A DNA stretch of 64,000 bases from Streptococcus pneumoniae (GTDB taxonomy: Bacteria > Bacillota > Bacilli > Lactobacillales > Streptococcaceae). Within the stretch, counting starts at the first letter, position 1, and the number at the start of each line of letters is the position of its first letter. The position numbers were made by a program, and so were the translations under genes. The notes below the pieces were generated by a model. The model saw only the letters and a list, made by a program, of their open reading frames with translations. It had not been told where the DNA came from and ran no database searches. Where the stretch lies: NCBI RefSeq assembly GCF_001457635.1, contig NZ_LN831051.1, positions 186,001 to 250,000 on the forward strand, written 5' to 3'. Shown here in pieces: positions 40,501-51,630 of this stretch.

Positions 40501-41365
40501 TTACTTCATCCATGACTCTTACGATTCTAGTGATGCAGTCAACAAGTTTGACTGGACTAAGGCTACAGATGGTAAAGCTTATCCTGAAAATGTCAAGAGC
40601 CGTGACTATATGAAAGGTTTGATTGCCCTTCGTCAATCTACAGATGCCTTCCGACTTAAGAGTCTCCAAGATATCAAAGACCGTGTCCACCTCATCACTG
40701 TCCCAGGCCAAAATGGTGTGGAAAAAGAGGATGTAGTGATTGGCTACCAAATCACTGCTCCAAACGGCGATATCTACGCAGTCTTTGTCAATGCGGATGA
40801 AAAAGCTCGCGAATTTAATTTGGGAACTGCCTTTGCACATCTAAGAAATGCGGAAGTTTTGGCAGATGAAAACCAAGCAGGACCAGTCGGAATTGCCAAC
40901 CCGAAAGGACTTGAATGGACTGAAAAAGGCTTGAAATTGAATGCCCTTACAGCTACTGTTCTTCGAGTCTCTCAAAATGGAACTAGCCATGAGTCAACTG
41001 CAGAAGAGAAACCAGACTCAACCCCTTCCAAGCCTGAACATCAAGACCCAGCTCCAGAAGCTAGACCTGATTCTACTAAACCAGATGCCAAAGTAGCTGA
41101 TGCGGAAAATAAACCTGGCCAAGCTACAGCTGATTCACAAGCTGAACAACCAGCACAAGAAGCACAAGCATCATCTGTAAAAGAAGCGGTTCGAAACGAA
41201 TCGGTAGAAAACTCTAGCAAGGAAAATATACCTGCAACCCCAGATAAACAAGCTGAACTTCCAAATACAGGAATCAAAAACGAAAACAAACTCCTATTTG
41301 CAGGAATCAGCCTCCTTGCGCTCCTTGGTCTCGGTTTCTTACTAAAAAATAAAAAAGAGAACTAA
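37595..41365 (+). CDS. pulA: Cell-wall-anchored type I pullulanase (SpuA/PulA)
   Basis: 1256 residues. A YSIRK-type signal (VYSIRSLKNGTGSVLIGASL, residues 13-32) leads to a Thr/Ser-rich linker and two CBM41 starch-binding modules (starting about 119 and 228, each with a W.W..V motif). The GH13 core has YNWGYDP near 650, nucleophile Asp763 (GFRFDMMG), acid Glu792 (LGEGW) and Asp880 (AAHDNLTL). A repetitive acidic/Pro-rich stretch follows, then LPNTG at 1222-1226, a hydrophobic helix and a basic tail for sortase. It debranches alpha-1,6 links of glycogen or pullulan; in pneumococcus it is a known glycogen-binding virulence factor. Confidence 0.97.
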   Translation: MRKTPSHTEKKMVYSIRSLKNGTGSVLIGASLVLLAMATPTISSDESTPTTNEPNNRNTTTLAQPLTDTAAGSGKNESDISSPRNANASLEKTEEKPATEPTTSTSPVTTETKAEEPIEDNYFRIHVKKLPEENKDAQGLWTWDDVEKPSENWPNGALSFKDAKKDDYGYYLDVKLKGEQAKKISFLINNTAGKNLTGDKSVEKLVPKMNEAWLDQDYKVFSYEPQPAGTVRVNYYRTDGNYDKKSLWYWGDVKNPSSAQWPDGTDFTATGKYGRYIDIPLNEAAREFGFLLLDESKQGDDVKIRKENYKFTDLKNHSQIFLKDDDESIYTNPYYVHDIRMTGAQHVGTSSIESSFSTLVGAKKEDILKHSNITNHLGNKVTITDVAIDEAGKKVTYSGDFSDTKHPYTVSYNSDQFTTKTSWRLKDETYSYDGKLGADLKEEGKQVDLTLWSPSADKVSVVVYDKNDPDKVVGTVALEKGERGTWKQTLDSTNKLGITDFTGYYYQYQIERQGKTVLALDPYAKSLAAWNSDDAKIDDAHKVAKAAFVDPAKLGPQDLTYGKIHNFKTREDAVIYEAHVRDFTSDPAIAKDLTKPFGTFEAFIEKLDYLKDLGVTHIQLLPVLSYYFVNELKNHERLSDYASSNSNYNWGYDPQNYFSLTGMYSSNPKNPEKRIAEFKNLINEIHKRGMGAILDVVYNHTAKVDIFEDLEPNYYHFMDADGTPRTSFGGGRLGTTHHMTKRLLVDSIKYLVDTYKVDGFRFDMMGDHDAASIEEAYKAARALNPNLIMLGEGWRTYAGDENMPTKAADQDWMKHTDTVAVFSDDIRNNLKSGYPNEGQPAFITGGKRDVNTIFKNLIAQPTNFEADSPGDVIQYIAAHDNLTLFDIIAQSIKKDPSKAENYAEIHRRLRLGNLMVLTAQGTPFIHSGQEYGRTKQFRDPAYRTPVAEDKVPNKSHLLRDKDGNPFDYPYFIHDSYDSSDAVNKFDWTKATDGKAYPENVKSRDYMKGLIALRQSTDAFRLKSLQDIKDRVHLITVPGQNGVEKEDVVIGYQITAPNGDIYAVFVNADEKAREFNLGTAFAHLRNAEVLADENQAGPVGIANPKGLEWTEKGLKLNALTATVLRVSQNGTSHESTAEEKPDSTPSKPEHQDPAPEARPDSTKPDAKVADAENKPGQATADSQAEQPAQEAQASSVKEAVRNESVENSSKENIPATPDKQAELPNTGIKNENKLLFAGISLLALLGLGFLLKNKKEN

Positions 41366-41384
41366 ACTAGCCCTCCTATAGAAA

Positions 41385-41421
41385 AATCCCCCAAGCATTA
41401 TAGCTCGGGGGATTAATTTTT
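41385..41421 (+). terminator. Terminator of pulA, first
   Basis: AATCCCCC / GGGGGATT stem followed by a T-run. Confidence 0.9.
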
Positions 41422-41436
41422 GTACAATATTTGTTG

Positions 41437-41463
41437 TCCTAATAAACTTGATTAGGATTTTTT
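41437..41463 (+). terminator. Second terminator in tandem after pulA
   Basis: TCCTAAT / ATTAGGA stem followed by six T, abutting the stop codon of the convergent oxidoreductase gene. Confidence 0.8.
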
Positions 41464-41464
41464 A

Positions 41465-42513
41465 TTAAGCCTCTTTCATAGCAAAATAAGCTCGTACTTT
41501 GGGTGCAACTTGTGTTCCGAAGAGTTCAATAGCTCTCAGAACCTGGTCATGAGGCATAGAACCAAGCGGTAGATGAAGCATGAAGCGGTCCAATCCTAAA
41601 TCCTCTATCATGCGAATCAATTTTTCGGCCACCTGATCTGGATTGCCAACAAACATGGCGCCATTTGGCCCTACCTGCTCCAAATATTGCTCATAACGCA
41701 ATTCCTGCCAGTGCGGACGGTCTTTGGAAATAGCATCCACCACTTGCTTAGTCGGATGGAAATAATCTTTCACCGCCTGCTCACCATCTTCCGCAATCCA
41801 CCCCCAAGAATGGGCTCCCACTTTCAAGTCTTTGTCAGCATGGCCCGCTTCGCTTCCAATCTCACGATAAGCCTGAATCAACTTTTTAAAATAACGTGGA
41901 TTACCACCAATAATAGCATATACAATCGGTAGACCAGCCTGAGCAATCTTCACTGTTGATTCGACATGACCACCTGTAGCTATCCACAAGGGCAATTTGT
42001 CCTGAACTGGACGAGGATAAACTTCTTTACCAGCAATCGTTTGAGTCAATCGACCTTGCCAGTCTAACTTGGTCTTTTCATTGACTAACTGAAGCAAGTC
42101 TAATTTCTCATCAAAAAGAGAGTCGTAGTCTTTCAAGTCATAACCAAACAGAGGGAAAGATTCCGTGAAAGATCCCCTTCCAGCCATAATCTCCGCTCGT
42201 CCATTTGACAAAGCATCGATAGTGGCATACTGTTGGAACAAACGAATCGGGTCCATGCTTGACAGAATGCTGACTGCACTGGTCAAACGGATTTTCTTGG
42301 TATTGACTGCCCCAGCGGCCAGGACAATCTCTGGGGCTGATACTGCAAAATCCGCCCGATGGTGCTCGCCAATCCCATATACGTCCAAACCAACCTTGTC
42401 AGCCAGCTCAATCTCTGCCACCAACTGGCGAATGCGTTCAGCATGACTGTAAGTTTGTCCAGTCCCTTCAAGCTCCGTTATTTCCCAAATGTTGAAATTC
42501 CCAATTCTACCAT
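41465..42513 (-). pseudogene. Luciferase-like (LLM) flavin oxidoreductase with N-terminal frameshift
   Basis: A well-placed start (ATG at 42511-42513, AAGGAG upstream) opens MVELGISTFGK and stops at codon 12. The rest of the gene, YSHAERIRQL then VAEIELADKVGLDVYGIGEH onward, continues in another frame; one base seems missing in TTTGGGAAATAACGG near 42480. The 319-codon downstream frame has only a TTG to start from. Family members use FMNH2 or F420-like flavins on unknown substrates. If the deletion is real, the protein is lost or shortened at strand 1 of the barrel; a sequencing error or strain-specific variation is possible. Confidence 0.75.
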
Positions 42514-42601
42514 TGTGATTCTCCTTGTCTATCTCTGTCCTTCAATTTGAAAAATTATTCTAACACGAATCTTGAGTACAAGCAACCAATTTGCTCACAA
42601 G

Positions 42602-42628
42602 AAAAAGCCTAGATAACTAGACTTTTTT
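42602..42628 (-). terminator. Terminator of glmS
   Basis: AAAAGTCTAG / CTAGGCTTTTT on the minus strand with a TTAT loop, right after the stop codon. Confidence 0.8.
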
Positions 42629-42631
42629 AGC

Positions 42632-44440
42632 TTATTCTACCGTTACTGACTTGGCAAGGTTACGTGGTTTGTCCACATCGAGGCCACGGTGGAGGGTTGC
42701 AAAGTAAGCGACTAATTGCGTTGGTACGACCATTGAAATTGGTGAGAGGTATGGATGTACGGTCGTAAGGACGATATCGTCGGTATCTTTGGCTACATTC
42801 TCTTCTGCGATAGTGAGGACTTTGGCACCACGGGCTGCGACCTCTTGGATATTTCCACGAGTATGATTGGCAAGAACTGGATCTGACAAGAGAGCCAAAA
42901 CAGGCGTTCCTTCTTCAATCAAGGCAATGGTTCCGTGCTTGAGTTCTCCTGCAGCAAAGCCTTCACACTGGATATAAGAAATCTCTTTGAGTTTGAGACT
43001 TGCTTCCATGGCTACGTAGTAATCTTGACCACGTCCGATGTAAAAGGCGTTACGAGTTGTTTCAAGAAGTTCACGAACCTTGGCTTCAATGGTTTCTTTC
43101 TCTGAAAGAGTTGATTCGATAGACTGAGCTACGATTGACAATTCATGAATCAGGTCAAAGGCTTGCGCTTTAGCATTACCATTTGCTTCTCCGACTGCTT
43201 TTGCAAGGAAGGCAAGGGCTGCGATTTGCGCTGTATAGGCTTTAGTTGATGCCACGGCAATTTCAGGACCTGCGTGAAGGAGCATGGTATAGTTGGCTTC
43301 ACGTGAGAGGGTTGAGCCTGGAACATTTGTCACTGTTAAGCTTGGAATTCCCATTTCATTAGCCTTGACCAAAACTTGACGACTATCCGCTGTTTCACCA
43401 GATTGGCTGATAAAGATGAAGAGTGGTTTCTTGCTGAGAAGTGGCATACCGTAGCCCCACTCAGATGAGATGCCAAGTTCAACTGGTGTATCTGTCAATT
43501 CTTCCAACATTTTCTTAGAAGCAAATCCTGCATGGTAAGATGTTCCAGCTGCAAGGATGTAGATGCGGTCTGCGTCTTGAACAGCCTTAATGATAGCAGG
43601 ATCAACCACTACTTGACCAGCATCATCCGTGTAGGCTTGAATGAGTTTACGCATAACAGTTGGTTGCTCATCAATTTCCTTAAGCATGTAGTAAGGATAA
43701 GTTCCCTTACCGATATCTGACAAGTCAAGTTCCGCAGTATAGCTAGCACGTTCACGACTGTTACCATCATAGTCTTGAACTTCCACGCTATCAGCCTTGA
43801 CGATTACCAACTCTTGGTCATGAATTTCCATGTATTGGTTGGTTTCACGAATCATAGCCATAGCATCTGAGCAGACCATATTGTAGCCTTCCCCAAGACC
43901 AATCAAAAGTGGAGATTTGTTTTTCGCTACATAGATGACATCTGGATTTTCAGAGTCAATCAAGGCAAAGGCATATGAACCACGGATAATATGAAGAGCT
44001 TTTTTAAAGGCTTCAAGAACTGAGAGACCGTCTTCTTCCGCAAATTTTCCAATCAAATGTACGGCGATTTCCGTATCTGTTTGCCCTTTGAAGTGGTGCC
44101 CAGCAAGGTATTCTTCTTTAATTTCAAGGTAGTTTTCAATCACCCCATTGTGAACCAAGACAAAACGTTCTGTCTCAGAGCGGTGTGGGTGAGCATTGTC
44201 TTCCGTTGGTTTCCCATGAGTTGCCCAACGAGTATGTCCGATACCAGTTGTTCCCTCAACACCAGCTGTCTTAGCAGACAATTCTGCGATACGACCAACA
44301 GCCTTCACCAAATGGTTATCAGTACCATCTAGGACAAAAATTCCCGCAGAATCATAGCCACGGTATTCAAGCTTTTCAAGCCCTTGAATCAAAATATCAG
44401 TTGCATTTGTGTTTCCAACAACACCAACAATTCCACACAT
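42632..44440 (-). CDS. glmS: Glutamine-fructose-6-phosphate aminotransferase
   Basis: 602 residues. After Met removal Cys1 (MCGIVGVVG) is the glutaminase nucleophile; the first 230 residues release ammonia from glutamine. Two SIS domains follow ([15 protein letters not shown], and [13 protein letters not shown]), binding fructose 6-phosphate to make glucosamine 6-phosphate for peptidoglycan. Regulation appears to be by NagR: two operator-like sites flank the promoter. The ribosome site (AAGGAG) lies an unusual 30 bases before the ATG with a small hairpin between. No glmS ribozyme is visible. Confidence 0.98.
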   Translation of the reverse strand: MCGIVGVVGNTNATDILIQGLEKLEYRGYDSAGIFVLDGTDNHLVKAVGRIAELSAKTAGVEGTTGIGHTRWATHGKPTEDNAHPHRSETERFVLVHNGVIENYLEIKEEYLAGHHFKGQTDTEIAVHLIGKFAEEDGLSVLEAFKKALHIIRGSYAFALIDSENPDVIYVAKNKSPLLIGLGEGYNMVCSDAMAMIRETNQYMEIHDQELVIVKADSVEVQDYDGNSRERASYTAELDLSDIGKGTYPYYMLKEIDEQPTVMRKLIQAYTDDAGQVVVDPAIIKAVQDADRIYILAAGTSYHAGFASKKMLEELTDTPVELGISSEWGYGMPLLSKKPLFIFISQSGETADSRQVLVKANEMGIPSLTVTNVPGSTLSREANYTMLLHAGPEIAVASTKAYTAQIAALAFLAKAVGEANGNAKAQAFDLIHELSIVAQSIESTLSEKETIEAKVRELLETTRNAFYIGRGQDYYVAMEASLKLKEISYIQCEGFAAGELKHGTIALIEEGTPVLALLSDPVLANHTRGNIQEVAARGAKVLTIAEENVAKDTDDIVLTTVHPYLSPISMVVPTQLVAYFATLHRGLDVDKPRNLAKSVTVE

Positions 44441-44478
44441 AGTATATACGACACAGGCAAGCTGTGCTTTCTCCTTAA

Positions 44479-44497
44479 AATTGGTATAGTCTAATTC
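44479..44497 (+). promoter_or_regulatory. NagR-like operator, downstream of the glmS promoter
   Basis: AATTGGTATAGTCTAATTC. It shares ATTGGTATAG with the dre/NagR (GntR family) operator of firmicutes and lies in the glmS leader after +1. Confidence 0.7.
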
Positions 44498-44521
44498 ATC
44501 TTTTATAGAATCAGCAAAAAC

Positions 44522-44550
44522 AGTATATACTTGTTTCTTTCACTTGTCAA
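44522..44550 (-). promoter_or_regulatory. glmS promoter
   Basis: TTGACA (44545-44550), exactly 17 bases, TATACT (44522-44527). Confidence 0.85.
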
Positions 44551-44557
44551 GAGTAAA

Positions 44558-44576
44558 AATTGGTATAGTTCAAATT
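44558..44576 (+). promoter_or_regulatory. NagR-like operator, upstream of the glmS -35
   Basis: AATTGGTATAGTTCAAATT, a near palindrome and sister of the site at 44479-44497. Confidence 0.7.
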
Positions 44577-44590
44577 AAGCTCCTGTAAGC

Positions 44591-44626
44591 AAAAAACTCT
44601 GACCGATTGGGATAATCAGTCAGAGT
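44591..44626 (-). terminator. Terminator of the second GH1 gene
   Basis: ACTCTGAC / GTCAGAGT with an inner GATT/AATC stem and six T on the minus strand. Confidence 0.9.
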
Positions 44627-44631
44627 CCTTT

Positions 44632-46011
44632 TTAAAATCCATTATTATCGCTTAATTCTTTGAACCAGTGGCCTGATTTCTTCAGACGACGTTCTTGCGT
44701 TTCCAAGTCTAATTCGACCAAACCATAGCGATTTTTATAGCTGTTGAGCCATGACCAGCAGTCAATAAAGGTCCAAATCAAGTAGCCCTTACAGTTGGCA
44801 CCATCTTCAATGGCACGGTGAAGTTCACGAAGATGACCTTTTACAAAGTCAATACGGTAATCATCTTGAATCATTCCATCTTGACGGAATTTTTCTTCTC
44901 CTTCAACACCCATACCATTCTCAGTCAACATCCACTCAATATTGCCATAATTTTCCTTGATATTTTGGGCGATGTCATAAATTCCTTGCTCATAAATCTC
45001 CCAACCACGGTGAGAATTGATTTTACGTCCAGGCATCACATAAGGCTCGTAAAAATGTTCTGGTAAGAGTGGACTATCTGGATGCTTAGCAAATCGAGGA
45101 GCCATAACACGCAAAGGTTGATAGTAGTTCACACCAAGGATGTCCACCGTATTATCACGAATGAGTTCCAACTCTTCCTCTGTAGCATCAGGTAAAAGAC
45201 CGTGTTCATGCAAGATTTCTACCAACTCCTGTGGATAAGTCCCCAAGACAGATGGATCTAAGAAAGATTGGGCCTGAAAAAGGGCCGCAATACGAGCTGC
45301 CTTGACATCAGCAGGATGCTGGCTACGTGGATAAGCCGGTGTCAAGTTGAGGACAATCCCAATCTTGGAATCAGGCAAAAGTTCATGGCAAGCCTTAACA
45401 GCCCGGCTGCTGGCCAATTGTGTATGATAGGCTACCTTAACAGCTGCCTCTGCATCCACCTTATGTGGATAATGGGCATCATAAAAATAACCAAATTCTA
45501 CAGGAACGATGGGCTCGTTAAAGGTAATCCATTGATCCACTAAATCTCCATAAGTCTCAAAACAAAAACGAGCATAGTCTTCATAGGCTGAGACTGTCGC
45601 CTTATTTTCCCAACCATCACCATCCTCTTGAAGGGCAAAAGGTAAATCAAAATGATAGAGATTGACTAACAGACGAATTCCTTTAGCCTTAATAGCCTCA
45701 AAGACCTTACGATAAAAATCCACACCTTGAGGGTTGACTTTTCCACAGCCTTGTGGAAAAATCCGTGACCACTGAATAGAAGTCCGAAAGGCTGTGTGAC
45801 CAGTCTCTAACAAAAGCTCAATATCCCGCTCCCAATTTTCATAAAAAGTCGATGTCTTATCTGAACCAATCCCATTATAGTAACGATTTGGCTCCACTTG
45901 GAACCAGTAATCCCAGAGATTGTCTCCCTTGCCGTCACCAGCTACACGTCCTTCTGTCTGCGGTCCAGAAGTAGAGGATCCCCAGACAAAATCCTTTGGA
46001 AATCTTAGCAT
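44632..46011 (-). CDS. 6-phospho-beta-glucosidase / 6-phospho-beta-galactosidase-like, GH1
   Basis: 459 residues with acid/base Glu166 (WITFNEPIVP) and nucleophile Glu364 (WMLTENGMG). It hydrolyses PTS-imported phospho-beta-glycosides in the cytoplasm. Sequence around the termini (ends LKKSGHWFKELSDNNGF) is clearly different from the bglA at 8838, so it likely has another substrate preference. It stands alone without a PTS gene next to it, with its own -10 (TATAAT, 46043-46048). Confidence 0.93.
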   Translation of the reverse strand: MLRFPKDFVWGSSTSGPQTEGRVAGDGKGDNLWDYWFQVEPNRYYNGIGSDKTSTFYENWERDIELLLETGHTAFRTSIQWSRIFPQGCGKVNPQGVDFYRKVFEAIKAKGIRLLVNLYHFDLPFALQEDGDGWENKATVSAYEDYARFCFETYGDLVDQWITFNEPIVPVEFGYFYDAHYPHKVDAEAAVKVAYHTQLASSRAVKACHELLPDSKIGIVLNLTPAYPRSQHPADVKAARIAALFQAQSFLDPSVLGTYPQELVEILHEHGLLPDATEEELELIRDNTVDILGVNYYQPLRVMAPRFAKHPDSPLLPEHFYEPYVMPGRKINSHRGWEIYEQGIYDIAQNIKENYGNIEWMLTENGMGVEGEEKFRQDGMIQDDYRIDFVKGHLRELHRAIEDGANCKGYLIWTFIDCWSWLNSYKNRYGLVELDLETQERRLKKSGHWFKELSDNNGF

Positions 46012-46051
46012 ACATTTACCTCTTTATCTACTCATTTCTCCCATTATACAG

Positions 46052-46093
46052 AAAAAACAAGGTAAAAACTAGTTACATTTTTTCCTTGTTTTT
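46052..46093 (-). terminator. Terminator of the uppS-cdsA-eep-proS transcript
   Basis: AAAAACAAGG / CCTTGTTTTT stem with T-run on the minus strand, shortly after proS. It overlaps the promoter region of the GH1 gene. Confidence 0.8.
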
Positions 46094-46109
46094 CTTCTGA
46101 TTATAGTTT

Positions 46110-47975
<1,866 letters not shown>

Positions 47976-49235
47976 TTATCTAAAAAAGAGTCGCATAATG
48001 TCATTCCAAGTCACAGCAATCATCAAGACAACCATGATGACCACTCCGGCCAAGGTGACATAGGTTTCAATTTCTTGTTTCAATGGTTTGCGGCGGATGG
48101 CTTCTAGGATATTGAGCACAATCTTACCACCATCCAAGGCTGGAATCGGAATAAGATTAAAAATCCCAATATTGATGGAAATCATTGCCAAGAAGTACAA
48201 GATATTTTCAATTCCATTTTTAGCAGCATCACTACTTGCCTTAAAGATAGCAACAGGTCCACCCAACTTGTTCAAATCCGGTTGGAAAATCAGATTTTTC
48301 AGAGCTGAGAGAATTCGGAGAGCTGAGTCAGCAGCAGTTGTAAAACCACCTACAAACATGGATAGAAAATCTGACTTAACCCCCGGTTGAACACCTAGAA
48401 GGTAACGACCTTGACTATCTTCGGGTGTAACAGTGACTTGTTTGTCACTCCCCTTTTCAGAAATAGTCACATCCAAAGTCGGTGCCGTCTTATCTTTGGT
48501 TTCTGTTTCCACAGCTTGGATCAAGCTTTCCCAGTTGCTAACCTCATGTGAGCCAATCTTGGTAATTTGTGCCGTTTCTGGTACTCCTACCTTGGCCAAG
48601 GCACCTTGGGGCATGATATGGAACTGATTGGTATCAACATCTCTGACACCACCCTGCATAAAGATTAAAACCCAAAAAACAACGACACCTAAGATAAAAT
48701 TGTTCATAGGGCCTGCAAAATTGGTAATCAGTTTGCCCCAGATAGTCGCATTTTGATATTGAACATCTAAAGGTGCAATCCGAACCTCAGTACCATCTGC
48801 TTCCACAACCGTTGCATCGTGATCCACTGCAAATGTTTTTTCTTCTTCCAGAACCAATCCTTTGATAAAGAGCTTGTCTTCAAAATCAAACTGGGTCACC
48901 TGCATAGGGAGGGCTGTTTGATCCAATTTTTTACCTGAGAGATTGATGCGTTTAACCTTACCATCATCAGCAAGTGTCAAACTAACAGGCGTTCCTGTCT
49001 TGATTTCAGTTGTATCATCACCCCAACCGGCCATGCGGACATAGCCACCCAGAGGCAAGATTCGAATGGTATAGGCCGTTCCATCCTTGCCAATGTGAGC
49101 AAAAATTTTAGGTCCCATACCGATGGCAAATTCACGTACTAAAATCCCTGATTTCTTGGCAAAGTAGAAGTGCCCGAACTCGTGCACCACTACAATAATC
49201 CCGAAAACCAGAATAAAGGTTAAAATTCCGAGCAT
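47976..49235 (-). CDS. eep: Site-2 intramembrane metalloprotease Eep/RseP
   Basis: 419 residues with four membrane helices. Zinc site HEFGH (His18, His22) in helix 1, PDZ domain in the middle (about 200-290), and the third ligand in [12 protein letters not shown]. In streptococci and enterococci Eep processes peptide pheromones from lipoprotein signal peptides. Lies between cdsA and proS. Confidence 0.96.
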   Translation of the reverse strand: MLGILTFILVFGIIVVVHEFGHFYFAKKSGILVREFAIGMGPKIFAHIGKDGTAYTIRILPLGGYVRMAGWGDDTTEIKTGTPVSLTLADDGKVKRINLSGKKLDQTALPMQVTQFDFEDKLFIKGLVLEEEKTFAVDHDATVVEADGTEVRIAPLDVQYQNATIWGKLITNFAGPMNNFILGVVVFWVLIFMQGGVRDVDTNQFHIMPQGALAKVGVPETAQITKIGSHEVSNWESLIQAVETETKDKTAPTLDVTISEKGSDKQVTVTPEDSQGRYLLGVQPGVKSDFLSMFVGGFTTAADSALRILSALKNLIFQPDLNKLGGPVAIFKASSDAAKNGIENILYFLAMISINIGIFNLIPIPALDGGKIVLNILEAIRRKPLKQEIETYVTLAGVVIMVVLMIAVTWNDIMRLFFR

Positions 49236-49256
49236 AGCGTTTCCTCCGTCTTTTGA

Positions 49257-50060
49257 TTAAAAGAGTCCAAATAAGTGCATGATTGGAAATACAAGCAACA
49301 TACTATCGAAACGATCCAAAACACCACCATGTCCAGGGATAAATTTCCCAGAATCCTTAACACCAAAATGACGTTTGATCGAACTTTCTAGTAAATCACC
49401 AAATTGTCCAGCAATGCTAAAGAAAATAGCAAAGACTGACATCTTGTAAATTCCATATGGAAGAGCAACTGTACTGTCAACTATCATAAAGATAATGGTT
49501 ACTAAAATTGCTCCTAAAATACCACCCAAGGCACCCTCAAGGGTTTTATTAGGCGATACCCTTGGTGCTAACTTTCGTTTCCCATAGTTCATCCCAACAA
49601 GATAGGCACCACTGTCTGTCGCCCAGACGATACACAAGGCTAAGAGAGCCTTGTCCAAACCTGCAACACGAGCATCTAGTAAAGCATTAAATCCAAAGCC
49701 CACGTAGAAGCTCATAGCAAGAGGGAAAACCGCATCCTCAATCGTATAAGACTTGCTAAAAACGGTCGTTCCTAACATGATTGAAATCAAAACACTATAG
49801 GCAACCACATTCCCATCAACTGGCAAAAAAGTCAGGTAATTCTCCAAGGGAATGGTCAATGCAAAGGTTGCAAAGAGGGTCAAGAGGCCCTCCATCGTCA
49901 TGGTCTCTAGACCTCTCATCTTCAAAAGTTCATGCATGGCTAGCATGGCTATGATTCCGATTGCTATCTGAAGCAAGAGGCCCCCAATCATTAAAATTGG
50001 TAGGAAAATAGCCAGGGCAATCCCTGCAAACAAGGTTCTTTTCTGTAAATCCTGGGTCAT
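49257..50060 (-). CDS. cdsA: Phosphatidate cytidylyltransferase
   Basis: 267 residues with about eight membrane helices and the CdsA signature region RVSPNKTLEGALGG and later KDSGKFIPGHGGVLDRFDS. It makes CDP-diacylglycerol from phosphatidate and CTP for phospholipid synthesis. Starts eight bases after uppS. Confidence 0.97.
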   Translation of the reverse strand: MTQDLQKRTLFAGIALAIFLPILMIGGLLLQIAIGIIAMLAMHELLKMRGLETMTMEGLLTLFATFALTIPLENYLTFLPVDGNVVAYSVLISIMLGTTVFSKSYTIEDAVFPLAMSFYVGFGFNALLDARVAGLDKALLALCIVWATDSGAYLVGMNYGKRKLAPRVSPNKTLEGALGGILGAILVTIIFMIVDSTVALPYGIYKMSVFAIFFSIAGQFGDLLESSIKRHFGVKDSGKFIPGHGGVLDRFDSMLLVFPIMHLFGLF

Positions 50061-50068
50061 ATTTCCTC

Positions 50069-50827
50069 CTAAACTCCTCCAAATCGGCGATGACGACGAT
50101 TATAGGCAAGAATAGCTTCCTGCAAGGCCGCTTCGTCAAAATCAGGCCATAAGGTGTCCGTAAAATAAAGCTCACTATAGGCTCCCTGCCATGGAAGGAA
50201 ATTGCTCAAACGCAATTCTCCACTAGTACGGATAATCAAGTCTGGGTCTCGTAAGTCCTTAGGCAAATGCTGGGTAAAGAGATAGTTACCAATCAATTCC
50301 TCTGTGATGTCACCTGGATTGATTTTGGCATCTAAAACATCCTGGGAAATCAACTTAAGCGCCTGTGTAATCTCAGCACGTCCACCATAGTTAAGAGCAA
50401 AATTAAGAATCAATCCTGTGTTGTTCTTAGTCAATTCCTCAGCCTTGGTTAAAGCTTCAAAGGTTTGCTTAGGCAGGCGGTCTGTCTCCCCAATCATTTG
50501 AATCTTAACATTATTCGCATGTAGTTCCGGGACATAATTATCATAAAACTCTACTGGCAAGTTCATGATAAACTTGACTTCCTGATCTGGACGGGTCCAG
50601 TTTTCCGTAGAAAAAGCATAGACCGTAATAACCTTGACGCCCAGTTTGTTGGCTGCCTTGGTCACGGTTTGCAATGCTTCCATGCCCGCCTTATGTCCAA
50701 AAACTCGCGGTTGCATACGTTTTTTAGCCCAACGGCCATTGCCATCCATGATGATGCCGATATGAGCAGGAACCTGTGTCGGAACCTCTACTTCCACAGC
50801 CTTATCTTTCTTAAAAAATCCAAACAT
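50069..50827 (-). CDS. uppS: Undecaprenyl diphosphate synthase
   Basis: 252 residues from the ATG at 50827 (AGGAA upstream; an upstream TTG in frame is less likely). Catalytic Asp28 in IIMDGNGRWAKKR. It builds the C55 carrier lipid for cell-wall precursors and capsule. First gene of the operon; TATAAT is about 35 bases before the start. Confidence 0.97.
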   Translation of the reverse strand: MFGFFKKDKAVEVEVPTQVPAHIGIIMDGNGRWAKKRMQPRVFGHKAGMEALQTVTKAANKLGVKVITVYAFSTENWTRPDQEVKFIMNLPVEFYDNYVPELHANNVKIQMIGETDRLPKQTFEALTKAEELTKNNTGLILNFALNYGGRAEITQALKLISQDVLDAKINPGDITEELIGNYLFTQHLPKDLRDPDLIIRTSGELRLSNFLPWQGAYSELYFTDTLWPDFDEAALQEAILAYNRRHRRFGGV

Positions 50828-50928
50828 GATCTTATTCCTATTCAAAAATCTATCGTTTTATTATACCATATTTCCCCATTTTCTTCTATCACTAAGCTAT
50901 TTATTCTCAGGCACCAAGCCCATTTTTC

Positions 50929-51023
50929 AAAAAAATAAGCCGCCTGATTGGGCGACTTTATTTTTATAGGGAGATTATTATGAAAAAGTTTTAGGAGTTT
51001 AAGTTAAGGTCTTCTTAACTTAT
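50929..51023 (-). ncRNA. csRNA (CiaR-controlled small RNA), copy 1
   Basis: About 95 nt on the minus strand. Parts: 5' hairpin AAGTTAAG/CTTAACTT, a single-stranded middle with CTCCTAAAAC and CATAATAATCTCCC (complementary to ribosome sites plus AUG), and a GTCGCCC-AATCAG-GCGGC terminator with seven T. The -10 TACACT (51030-51035) lies ten bases after a CiaR box. csRNAs base-pair with mRNA start regions, and in pneumococcus they affect competence through comC. I cannot say which ccn gene it is. Confidence 0.85.
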
Positions 51024-51045
51024 GAACTTAGTGTACACTCCCTAG

Positions 51046-51062
51046 CTTAAAGTTTCCTTAAG
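51046..51062 (-). promoter_or_regulatory. CiaR box of csRNA copy 1
   Basis: CTTAAG-GAAAC-TTTAAG on the minus strand; overlaps the stop codon of the nucleotidyltransferase gene. Confidence 0.85.
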
Positions 51063-51630
51063 TATTTTTAAAAATCAAATTTTTCCATTTCTCCTGCCAA
51101 TTTTTCTTGGATAAACGTGTTTGATAGAGTTCCATTCGGTCTTCATTTTCTAAGAAATGAGGAGTTGGACGAACTTGAAAATTCAAAATATCCTCCAAAC
51201 CATAAGGTGCATAGAGTTCAAAATCTGATTCTTCATTCAAGCGCAGTCCAACTGTCGTACACCGTTCTGGATACTTACTCATAGCATCACGAGAACTGGT
51301 ATAGGAAGCAGTGTGAGGACTGTGCTGATGCATATAGACCTGATTTTTCAATTCCCACTGGTACTGAGGAAAATCCTCTCGCAGCTTTTTCTCCAGTAAT
51401 AAGGTTTCCTCATAAGAAAAATCTGGATCAAAGAAAATCACATCTATATCTGTTTCATGATCAAAAGGGGATTTGTCTGACAAAAGATTCCAAATGAAAT
51501 TTCTGACAGAACCTGCTGCCAACCACGAGTCTTTCAGACCAAGGTCTCGGATGATCGTCAGAATGGCCATCATATCTGGATTTTCTCTAAAAGCCTCTAA
51601 GATTTCTTGCTTATTTTTCACTGTATTCAT
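51058..51630 (-). CDS. Nucleotidyltransferase family protein (DUF925)
   Basis: 190 residues. [11 protein letters not shown] and the metal-binding pair in TDIDVIFFD mark the nucleotidyltransferase fold; [15 protein letters not shown] is typical of this uncharacterised family. Substrate unknown. Its start overlaps the last 20 bases of ruvB, so translation is coupled, and its stop codon lies within the CiaR box of a csRNA. Confidence 0.88.
   Translation of the reverse strand: MNTVKNKQEILEAFRENPDMMAILTIIRDLGLKDSWLAAGSVRNFIWNLLSDKSPFDHETDIDVIFFDPDFSYEETLLLEKKLREDFPQYQWELKNQVYMHQHSPHTASYTSSRDAMSKYPERCTTVGLRLNEESDFELYAPYGLEDILNFQVRPTPHFLENEDRMELYQTRLSKKNWQEKWKNLIFKNT

Noticed and set aside
40061..40840. 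259-codon minus-strand frame inside pulA
   Set aside because: Antisense to the catalytic domain of pullulanase, with no ribosome site; an effect of codon bias.
44441..44631. glmS ribozyme
   Set aside because: No ribozyme core is recognisable; the leader instead holds NagR-like operators.
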